This document shows, piece after piece, positions 1 to 5,256 of a stretch of DNA of 8,171 nt (positions within the stretch are counted from its first letter, which is position 1; each line of letters begins with the position of its first letter). The DNA comes from Desulfobacterales bacterium. GTDB lineage: Bacteria > Desulfobacterota > Desulfobacteria > Desulfobacterales > C00003106. Below the pieces are notes generated by a model. The model saw only the letters and a list, made by a program, of their open reading frames with translations. It made no database searches and was not told where the DNA came from. Both the position numbers and the translations under genes were made by a program. Location of the stretch: NCBI GenBank assembly GCA_030672555.1, contig DAOVGD010000171.1:1-8171 (forward strand). Reading direction: 5' to 3'.

Positions 1-1181
1 TCCCTCCACACAGCAGCCCCTTCTTCGAGTTCCTGATCCCCCACAATAAGGACATAGGAAGCCCCACTTTTGTCGGCCTGACGCATCTGGCTCTTCAGGC
101 TCCGGTCCTCAACGTCCATTTCTGTCCGTATCCCTTCAAATCTGAGGGTCTGGAGCCATACAAACGCCTTAGCCTGGGCACGATTCCCAAGAGCCGCAAT
201 AAAGACCTTTGGTTGCTTTACAAACCCTGGAGCACGATCGGCTAAAAGGGCAGCAAGCCGGTCCAGTCCGATGGCAAAACCGACTCCTGGTTGTTCAGGC
301 CCCCCAAGGTCCTTTACGAGTCCATCATATCTCCCCCCTCCTGCCACGGCATTCTGGGCTCCAAGTCGGGCGGCCAATACCTCAAATGCGGTACGGGTGT
401 AATAATCCAACCCCCGAACCAGACGGGGATTTACTTTGTACGGAATTTGAAATCGATTTAAAAGATCCTGGACTTCATTAAAATGATTCTGACACTCTTC
501 GCACAAAAGATCCAATATAGCTGGAGCGCCTTCAAGCGATTCCTGGCAGCCGGGCACCTTGCAGTCAAAGACCCTCAATGGGTTTACCATGGAGCGCCTG
601 CGACAATCCGGGCAAAGCATTTCTCTACGTTCAGCAAGAAAGGTTTGCAGTTGTCCTTTGAATGCCGGTCGGCACTTTTCGCACCCAAGAGAATTAATGT
701 TTAACATAACGTCTGTAAGCGACAGCCTGTCCATCAACGTCATCAAAATCAGGATCAGCTCTGCATCTATCTTTGGAGAATAAAGGCCGAAGACCTCGGC
801 GTTGATCTGATAAAATTGACGGTATCGGCCTTTCTGTGGACGTTCTCTTCTGAACATAGGCCCCATGGAGTAGACTTTTTGGACCGGATTCTTGGCATAC
901 ATTTTATGCTCTATATATGCCCTGACCACTGAGGCGGTGGCCTCAGGCCGCATAGTAAGTGACTCATTTTTTAAATCGGAAAAGGTGTACATCTCTTTTT
1001 CCACAATATCGGTCGTCGCCCCTATCCCCCTGGCAAAGAGTTCTGTGCGTTCCAATATAGGTGTACGAATCTGGGTAAAACCGAATTCTTCGAAGATACT
1101 ACGCATAATGTCTTCTATGTATTGCCAGAGTTCTACTTCGCCGGGCAGTATATCTTTGAAACCACGTACAAGCTGTATCAT
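1..1181 (-). CDS. hisS: Histidyl-tRNA synthetase (HisRS), 3' end cut by the window edge
   Basis: Class II aminoacyl-tRNA synthetase that charges tRNA-His with histidine in the cytoplasm. The reverse strand reads open for 393 codons from an ATG whose first base is 1181; families of about 420 residues are usual, so roughly the last 25 are missing. Visible parts: N-terminal VRGFKDILP (5-13); motif 1 around IRTPILE (38-44); motif 2 from MRPEATA (77-83) to MFRRERPQKGRYRQF (109-123); histidine-specific LVRGLDYYTRT (254-264) and AGGGRYDGL (280-288); motif 3 GFAIGLDRL (301-309); then the anticodon-binding domain from about 325. The insertion at 167-230 carries four cysteine pairs. GGAA at 1190-1193, 8 bases before the ATG, is a modest ribosome binding site; the nearest upstream ATG is followed by a stop after one codon. 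It runs divergently from the mra/fts/mur operon. Identity is very secure; the start is secure. Confidence 0.97.
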   Translation of the reverse strand, partial: MIQLVRGFKDILPGEVELWQYIEDIMRSIFEEFGFTQIRTPILERTELFARGIGATTDIVEKEMYTFSDLKNESLTMRPEATASVVRAYIEHKMYAKNPVQKVYSMGPMFRRERPQKGRYRQFYQINAEVFGLYSPKIDAELILILMTLMDRLSLTDVMLNINSLGCEKCRPAFKGQLQTFLAERREMLCPDCRRRSMVNPLRVFDCKVPGCQESLEGAPAILDLLCEECQNHFNEVQDLLNRFQIPYKVNPRLVRGLDYYTRTAFEVLAARLGAQNAVAGGGRYDGLVKDLGGPEQPGVGFAIGLDRLAALLADRAPGFVKQPKVFIAALGNRAQAKAFVWLQTLRFEGIRTEMDVEDRSLKSQMRQADKSGASYVLIVGDQELEEGAAVWR

Positions 1182-1246
1182 AATTGTTATTCCATTTTGT
1201 CTTAAGTAGTTACTGCAACAAAAATATAAAGAACAAAGCTCAATCA

Positions 1247-1334
1247 ATCCGCAAATGCCACAGATTTCAAAAAAACCCCGGAATAGATGAAATTGTCAAA
1301 TAGAAATTTGCGAAAATCTGTGAAATCTGCGGAT
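1247..1334. repeat. Imperfect long inverted repeat, CGCAGATTT/CACAGATTT type
   Basis: The left arm (1247-1268) reads ATCCGCAAATGCCACAGATT and on to TTC. The reverse complement of the right arm (1312-1334) starts ATCCGCAGATTTCACAGATT. The two agree at 18 of the first 21 positions, with a 43-base spacer. The arms could pair as DNA or RNA. There is no U-run after it, and it lies upstream of both flanking genes, so it is not an ordinary terminator. Similar short CGCAGATT-rich intergenic repeats are, from memory, common dispersed elements in environmental bacterial genomes; membership of such a family is inference. Confidence 0.7.
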
Positions 1335-1423
1335 ATAATTTCCTATACAACACAAGACTTTGTTTTTTAACGCAAAGCCTCCCTGAAAGTCAACCACAAT
1401 CATTTCGCAACTATTCAGCCTTT

Positions 1424-1464
1424 CTGGGAATCTTTCTCAAACGCCGCTGGGATTCATTCCTCAA
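1424..1464. repeat. Imperfect direct repeat (about 17 bp, 23-bp offset)
   Basis: CTGGGAATCTTTCTCAA (1424-1440) recurs as CTGGGATTCATTCCTCAA (1447-1464), with two substitutions and one inserted base. It could be a pair of protein binding sites or a small chance duplication. No known operator was recognised. Confidence 0.4.
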
Positions 1465-1509
1465 CATGAAAATTTTTTAATAGTTCAACATCCCCCTATA
1501 GGCAGCCTC

Positions 1510-1524
1510 ACCACTTTAATCCAC
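1510..1524 (-). promoter_or_regulatory. Second MraZ-box-like element, minus orientation
   Basis: On the minus strand 1510-1524 reads GTGGATTAAAGTGGT, matching the box next to the mraZ promoter (GTGGAGTAAAGTGGT, 1618-1632) at 14 of 15 positions. Both have two GTGG cores exactly 10 bases apart, one helical turn. MraZ is known to bind short G-rich direct repeats (TGGGN with about 5-base spacers in E. coli), and the 10-base period fits that. It lies about 108 bp centre to centre from the first box and faces hisS. MraZ binding is inferred. Confidence 0.5.
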
Positions 1525-1533
1525 AATATCTTG

Positions 1534-1561
1534 TATCTATTAACCTGTTTTAATTATTCAA
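1534..1561 (-). promoter_or_regulatory. Weak candidate divergent promoter facing hisS
   Basis: On the minus strand TTGAAT (complement of 1556-1561) and TAGATA (complement of 1534-1539) are 16 bases apart, followed 9 bases later by the minus-oriented MraZ-box-like element. This copies the geometry of the mraZ promoter, where the gap from -10 to box is 8 bases. The -10 hexamer is poor (3 of 6 to consensus) and AT-rich DNA gives such matches easily, so this is tentative. It would give hisS a leader of roughly 350 bases. Confidence 0.25.
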
Positions 1562-1580
1562 AAAAGGTTTAGTTTTTTTC

Positions 1581-1609
1581 TTGACATTCTTTTTGCTATG
1601 CTGTTTAAT
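1581..1609 (+). promoter_or_regulatory. Sigma70-type promoter of the mraZ operon
   Basis: A perfect -35 hexamer TTGACA (1581-1586), a 17-base spacer and TTTAAT (1604-1609, 5 of 6 to TATAAT) form a near-consensus housekeeping promoter. Transcription would start near 1616-1618, giving a leader of about 43 bases before the mraZ ATG. The start site falls at the edge of the downstream GTGG box, so a bound regulator would block initiation or early elongation. Confidence 0.8.
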
Positions 1610-1617
1610 TAAATATA

Positions 1618-1632
1618 GTGGAGTAAAGTGGT
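1618..1632 (+). promoter_or_regulatory. MraZ-box-like operator at the mraZ transcription start
   Basis: GTGGAGTAAAGTGGT contains two GTGG cores with a 10-base period, just downstream of the -10 hexamer. MraZ proteins of other bacteria repress or activate their own dcw operon by binding such G-rich direct repeats at this place, so autoregulation is the natural reading. Only two repeats are visible, where three are usual in E. coli. Confidence 0.6.
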
Positions 1633-1659
1633 TTAAACATAAAGCCGATAGATAGTGTC

Positions 1660-2109
1660 ATGTTCAGAGGGAACTCATTTCACACCATAGATCCTAAAGG
1701 AAGGATTATTATTCCGGCTCGGTTTCGTGATGTCCTCCAGGCCAGTAGCTTTAACAGCCTGATGATATCAAAGATGGATTGTGGGCTGGTGGCATATCCT
1801 TTCGAAGAATGGCAAAAGATCGAAAAACGGGTCTTAGATATGTCAGTAAAAAGCGAAACTATGCGCAAGTTCCGCAGGTTCTTTATTGGAGGAGCATTTG
1901 ATTGCCCCCACGATAAACAAGAACGGATTCTTCTACCACAGGCGCTGAGGGAATATGCCAAGTTGAATAAGGAGATTGTACTCGTCGGTGTCCTCGATCA
2001 CTTTGAAATATGGGCAAGGGAGAGCTGGTGCAACGAGGAAGACCAGTTTGAAAAGGATATTAACACCAATAAAGAGATGAGAGACGAGATAGCACAACTG
2101 GGCCTTTAA
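1660..2109 (+). CDS. mraZ: Transcriptional regulator MraZ
   Basis: Small DNA-binding protein of the SpoVT/AbrB fold that forms rings and regulates its own division/cell-wall operon. At 149 residues it has the usual length. The first half-domain opens MFRGNSFHTIDPKGRIIIP, with the conserved DxKGR (11-15); Arg15 matches the position reported as needed for DNA binding in E. coli MraZ. The second copy is DKQERILLP (85-93) within a block from about 80, followed by VLVGVLDHFEIW (107-118). A charged tail follows. The start is fixed by the canonical N-terminus, although no Shine-Dalgarno sequence precedes it (GATAGATAGTGTC lies before the ATG). It is first in the operon, 64 bases before rsmH. Identification is secure; its binding to the GTGG boxes at 1618 and 1510 is inferred. 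Confidence 0.97.
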   Translation: MFRGNSFHTIDPKGRIIIPARFRDVLQASSFNSLMISKMDCGLVAYPFEEWQKIEKRVLDMSVKSETMRKFRRFFIGGAFDCPHDKQERILLPQALREYAKLNKEIVLVGVLDHFEIWARESWCNEEDQFEKDINTNKEMRDEIAQLGL

Positions 2110-2173
2110 TTTCAAACAAAAGAGGTAGTTTCAAAAACCATCAATAAAAGTTCTTTGAAAAACATATTGCGAC

Positions 2174-3109
2174 ATGCGTTATCACCACGTACCGGTACTA
2201 CTCAAAGAGGCAATTAGCTATTTAAACTGCCGGCCAGGCAAGGTTTACGTGGATGGAACGCTGGGTGGTTGCGGACATGGCCTGGAAATATTGAAACAAA
2301 CTGAACCTGATGGCCTCCTTATCGGTTTCGACTTGGACAGTGACGCATTAGATAATGCCCGAAAGAGACTCGCAGACTTTGGATCGAGAGCAAAACTGTT
2401 TCATCAAAATTTTGCTTCCCTCCCAGCAATCCTCTCGCAAACTGATATCCCCCTGGTAGACGGCATATTGCTTGATTTAGGAATGTCGCTTTATCAATTA
2501 GAAAAAAGTGGCAGAGGATTCAGTTTCATGCGCGACGAGCCTTTAGATATGCGCATGAACAAATACGAAACAACCACCGCGGCTGAACTTGTAAACACGT
2601 TATCAAAAAAAGAATTAGCAAGGCTATTATGGCATTACGGCGAAGAGAGATGGTCCAGAAAAATAGCCGCAGCAATCATAGAGTATCGGCGGAAAAAGAT
2701 GATACATTCGACGCTCGAGTTGGCAGAAATTGTCCGATCTGCTGTGCCGTCAACAGGACGGCGCTCCCGGATCGATCCTGCCACGCAAACATTTCAAGCG
2801 CTCAGAATCGCGGTAAACCGCGAATTAAAATCGTTGAAAAACCTTTTAGAATCAGCCCCGAGTCTCTTGAACCAGAAGGGTCGACTTGTTGTGATATCGT
2901 TTCATTCCCTGGAAGACCGCCTGGTAAAAAATCAGCTGAAAGATTTCCAAAAAGGGTGCACTTGCCCTCCCGATTTTCCACGTTGTGTATGCGGAAAGAA
3001 ACCGACGATGAAGATTCTGACACCCAAACCGGCACGACCGAGCCAGGACGAAATCGCAAAGAATCCAAAGGCGAGGAGCGCCAAGCTGCGGGCTGCGGAG
3101 CGACTGTAA
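2174..3109 (+). CDS. rsmH: 16S rRNA (cytosine(1402)-N(4))-methyltransferase RsmH (MraW)
   Basis: SAM-dependent enzyme that N4-methylates C1402 in the ribosomal P-site region of 16S rRNA; it is usually the second dcw gene. The 311-residue length is normal. Visible: N-terminal HHVPVLLKEA (4-13); SAM motif DGTLGGCGH (27-35); GFDLDSDAL (51-59); GILLDLGMS (97-105); RGFSFMRDEPLDMRM (114-128); DPATQTFQALRIAVNREL (201-218); ISFHSLEDR (241-249); then a cysteine-containing C-terminal GCTCPPDFPRCVCG (261-274) typical of the family. One deviation: the usual third glycine of the DGTLGGGGH loop is Cys33. No Shine-Dalgarno lies near the ATG, but there is no alternative: the frame meets a stop (2156-2158) 18 bases upstream without another start codon. 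A 178-codon frame overlapping it at 2629-3165 is a shadow. Confidence 0.97.
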   Translation: MRYHHVPVLLKEAISYLNCRPGKVYVDGTLGGCGHGLEILKQTEPDGLLIGFDLDSDALDNARKRLADFGSRAKLFHQNFASLPAILSQTDIPLVDGILLDLGMSLYQLEKSGRGFSFMRDEPLDMRMNKYETTTAAELVNTLSKKELARLLWHYGEERWSRKIAAAIIEYRRKKMIHSTLELAEIVRSAVPSTGRRSRIDPATQTFQALRIAVNRELKSLKNLLESAPSLLNQKGRLVVISFHSLEDRLVKNQLKDFQKGCTCPPDFPRCVCGKKPTMKILTPKPARPSQDEIAKNPKARSAKLRAAERL

Positions 3110-3120
3110 TTTGTGGATTA

Positions 3121-3182
3121 GTCGAGTGGTTAAATCGTCAAGTCGTCGAATGGTTAACTACTTGACTACTCGACCACTCGAC
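3121..3182 (+). repeat. Long intra-operon hairpin built from degenerate 8-bp units
   Basis: Arms 3121-3143 and 3160-3182 pair at 19 of 23 positions plus one G-U, with a 16-base middle that can pair further (3145-3146 with 3157-3158). The sequence has a clear 8-base period: four units of type TYRARTSG (3122-3153: TCGAGTGG, TTAAATCG, TCAAGTCG, TCGAATGG), then four of type TYRACYAC (3154-3185: TTAACTAC, TTGACTAC, TCGACCAC, TCGACCAC). The second set is essentially the first inverted. No U-run follows, so it is not a standard terminator. It lies between rsmH and ftsL in the same operon and could be an mRNA processing or stability element, or an inserted repeat. Confidence 0.8.
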
Positions 3183-3219
3183 CACTTGCGAAACGAAGTG
3201 AAGCCTAGTTCACGGTTTT

Positions 3220-3225
3220 GGGAGA
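3220..3225 (+). promoter_or_regulatory. Ribosome binding site of ftsL
   Basis: GGGAGA lies 7 bases before the ATG at 3233. This decides the start against the in-frame TTG at 3218, which overlaps this site and would add only five residues. Confidence 0.7.
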
Positions 3226-3232
3226 AATAGAC

Positions 3233-3520
3233 ATGGCCAAAAAGACAACAAAAAGGACAATAAAAACATCTACACTGATCATCTTGGTTGTAGCCATAAT
3301 GACAGAATTGTTCCTTTATACATGGTGTCATGTACAATCGATTCATATGGGATATCAGATCACCTCGCAACTGAAACAGGAAAAAGAATTAAAGGTTTTT
3401 CAGGAAAAGTTGCGCTTGGAATTGGCACAGCTTCGGACTCCTGAAAGAATTATACAAATCGCATCAAAACAACTGGGACTTGTTCTTCCCGCTCCTGATC
3501 AGGTGATCGTAGTAGAATGA
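3233..3520 (+). CDS. ftsL: Cell division protein FtsL
   Basis: Small bitopic division protein which, with FtsB and FtsQ, forms the complex that activates septal FtsW/FtsI. From the ATG at 3233 it is 95 residues, normal for FtsL. A short basic cytoplasmic tail (MAKKTTKRTIK) is followed by one membrane segment (about 13-31, TLIILVVAIMTELFLYTW), a periplasmic coiled coil (about 40-68, rich in Leu, Lys and Glu) and the family's C-terminal pattern RTPERIIQIASKQLGL (68-83) ending in PAPDQVIVVE. The stop overlaps the ftsI start (ATGA at 3517-3520). FtsL sequences diverge strongly, but topology, size and place directly before ftsI make the call firm. The 123-base gap before it, holding the octamer hairpin, is the largest in the operon. 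Confidence 0.92.
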   Translation: MAKKTTKRTIKTSTLIILVVAIMTELFLYTWCHVQSIHMGYQITSQLKQEKELKVFQEKLRLELAQLRTPERIIQIASKQLGLVLPAPDQVIVVE

Positions 3521-5256
3521 GAAGGAAAAAGAAAAATCTAAATAAATGGGTTCGGTTCCGTATCATAGTGGTAGGGACGTGCTTTTGCCTGATCCTTATC
3601 GTCCTCGTGGGGCGGTCCGTCCAGCTACAGGTATTCGATGGTGTCCAGCTTGCTCAGAAGGCATCTGATCAATATAAAAAATCAAATACTCAACCACCAA
3701 GACGCGGAATTATTTATGACCGGAATTACAAAGAATTAGCTGTCAGTGTTGACGTAGACTCCATTTGTGCTTACCCGACAAGAATCGAATCCAAGAATAG
3801 CACAGCACGCACCTTGGCTAAAATACTCAAGACAAGCCAAAAGAGGCTTCTGAAAAAAATCGATTCCTCGAAATCTTTTGTGTGGATCAAGCGACATGCA
3901 GGGCCGACCGAGGTTTCGCAGATCAAGGCGCTTAAACTTAAAGGGATCGACTTTATAAAAGAGAGCCGTCGCTTTTATCCAAATAAGTCTCTCGCGGCCC
4001 AGGTAATCGGATTTACAGGAACAGATGGGTGTGGACTCGAAGGGTTGGAATATGCTTGTGAGTCAATGTTAAAAGGGGAGACAACAACTCAAACTGTACT
4101 TAAGGACGCTCTCGGGCACATCTTCAGCGCCTCTAAAGGCAACGACATAGATAGAGACGGATACAACGTTGTCCTTACTATAGATAAGAACGTCCAATAT
4201 ATTGCTGAAAACGCCCTGTCAGAAGGAGTAAAAACGGCCAACGCAAAGTCCGGGATAGCGGTTGTGGTAGCGCCTAAGACCGGAGAAATCTTAGCGGTAG
4301 CGAATGTCCCTACCTATAACCCAAACATCTTTCGGGAATCGGAACCTCATACATGGCGCAACCGTGCTTTTGCAGACAGCTTTGAACCCGGTTCCACGTT
4401 CAAGGCGTTTACGGCAGCAGCAGCCATAGAAGCCCGGGCCTGCACACCCAACACGATCTTTTACTGTGAAAATGGGGCCTACAGGATCGGCAGAAATACC
4501 ATACATGACGTACATCAGTTTGGCTGGCTTTCTTTACAGCAGATCGTAAAGGTATCAAGCAACATTGGTGCGGCAAAGGTGGGAGAAAAAATAGGCGCCG
4601 AGTATCTCTATAAGATCGTCAAGGACTTTGGCTTTGGGGAAAAAACAGGGATAGATGCGCCGGGTGAGGCAGAAGGAAGTTTGATATCATACAGAAAATG
4701 GTCTGAGATAGATGCGGCCTCTATATCTTTTGGTCAGGGGATTTCTGCATCAGCCCTTCAACTTGCAATGGCCCTTTCAGCAATCGCCAATGACGGTATA
4801 TTGATGAAACCGTTACTGACCCGTAAGATCACAGATGCCACAGGAAAGGTGATCAAGCGCTTCAAACCTACCTGCGTACGACAGGTGGTATCAGAAGACA
4901 CAGCCGACACTGTTACACGTATTCTAAAAACCGTTATCACTGAAGGAGGGACGGGGGTCAATGCTTCACTGCCGGAATACAGTGTTGCGGGGAAAACCGG
5001 TACCGCACAAAAAGCAAACCCCAAGGCAAGGGGATATCTGAAAGGTAAATATATTTCATCCTTTGTTGGATTTGCACCGGCAGAAGACCCGGCAATCGTA
5101 GTGGTAGTCGTAATAGATGAACCGGAAAAAGAGTCCTATGGCGGCATAGTTGCCGCACCTGTGTTTCAAAAAATTACCAGAGAGACTTTACAATATATGA
5201 AAGTCCTACCGCAAAGAGAGCTGATGGTATCGAACCAAACGAGGAAAGCAGGGTGA
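3517..5256 (+). CDS. ftsI: Septal peptidoglycan transpeptidase FtsI (class B PBP, PBP3-like)
   Basis: Class B penicillin-binding protein that cross-links peptidoglycan at the division septum, working with FtsW. 579 residues. A basic N-terminus and one membrane anchor (about 15-32) lead to the PBP dimerisation domain, opening at RRGIIYDRN (62-70) and running to about 200. The transpeptidase domain (about 245-555) has all three active-site motifs: SxxK as STFK (Ser293 nucleophile, Lys296), SSN (347-349) and KTGT (493-496). There is no PASTA domain after the transpeptidase domain, only a short tail. The start overlaps the ftsL stop as ATGA; AGGTGATC (3501-3508) upstream is a good anti-16S match with slightly long spacing. 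The next gene starts inside its stop codon. FtsI versus a sporulation or elongation paralogue is settled by the ftsL and murE neighbours. Confidence 0.95.
   Translation: MRRKKKNLNKWVRFRIIVVGTCFCLILIVLVGRSVQLQVFDGVQLAQKASDQYKKSNTQPPRRGIIYDRNYKELAVSVDVDSICAYPTRIESKNSTARTLAKILKTSQKRLLKKIDSSKSFVWIKRHAGPTEVSQIKALKLKGIDFIKESRRFYPNKSLAAQVIGFTGTDGCGLEGLEYACESMLKGETTTQTVLKDALGHIFSASKGNDIDRDGYNVVLTIDKNVQYIAENALSEGVKTANAKSGIAVVVAPKTGEILAVANVPTYNPNIFRESEPHTWRNRAFADSFEPGSTFKAFTAAAAIEARACTPNTIFYCENGAYRIGRNTIHDVHQFGWLSLQQIVKVSSNIGAAKVGEKIGAEYLYKIVKDFGFGEKTGIDAPGEAEGSLISYRKWSEIDAASISFGQGISASALQLAMALSAIANDGILMKPLLTRKITDATGKVIKRFKPTCVRQVVSEDTADTVTRILKTVITEGGTGVNASLPEYSVAGKTGTAQKANPKARGYLKGKYISSFVGFAPAEDPAIVVVVVIDEPEKESYGGIVAAPVFQKITRETLQYMKVLPQRELMVSNQTRKAG
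5241..5245 (+). promoter_or_regulatory. Ribosome binding site of murE
   Basis: GAGGA lies 7 bases before the GTG at 5253, inside the end of ftsI, and supports the GTG start that overlaps the ftsI stop (GTGA). Confidence 0.75.

Larger units (their letters stand above)
1182..1659. other. Non-coding spacer between divergent hisS and mraZ
   Basis: This 478-base AT-rich stretch has no convincing gene on either strand. It holds an imperfect palindromic repeat (1247-1334), an imperfect direct repeat (1424-1464), a minus-oriented MraZ-box-like element (1510-1524), and the mraZ promoter with its own box (1581-1632). A hisS promoter could not be fixed: on the minus strand TATATT (complement of 1223-1228) resembles a -10 hexamer, but no good -35 lies 16-18 bases upstream. 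The region is longer than needed for two simple promoters, and 1335-1500 remains largely unexplained. Confidence 0.8.

Noticed and set aside
209..1209. Several plus-strand open frames of 73-105 codons at the left of the window
   Set aside because: They are antisense to hisS, whose reverse-strand translation carries all class II synthetase motifs.
1182..1659. A small gene or riboswitch in the hisS-mraZ spacer
   Set aside because: No open frame with a start, ribosome site and reasonable length was found, and no known riboswitch or T-box core was recognised.
2110..2173. Small inverted TTTCAAA/TTTGAAA repeat in the mraZ-rsmH gap as an attenuator
   Set aside because: Seven AT-rich base pairs with a long loop are too weak and too likely by chance in this composition.
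2629..3165. 178-codon open frame on the plus strand overlapping rsmH
   Set aside because: It lies almost wholly inside rsmH in another frame, has no family-like sequence, and runs into the octamer repeat; rsmH is fully supported by its motifs.
3121..3182. Rho-independent terminator after rsmH
   Set aside because: The hairpin is long and imperfect, and the following bases (CACTTGCGAAACG) contain no U-run; ftsL and downstream genes follow on the same strand.
3121..3193. Possible CRISPR array
   Set aside because: The period is 8 bp with no spacers; it is a degenerate tandem and inverted octamer array, not repeat-spacer DNA.
3218..3232. TTG at 3218 as the ftsL start
   Set aside because: It would overlap the GGGAGA ribosome binding site that fits the ATG at 3233, and would add only five non-conserved residues.
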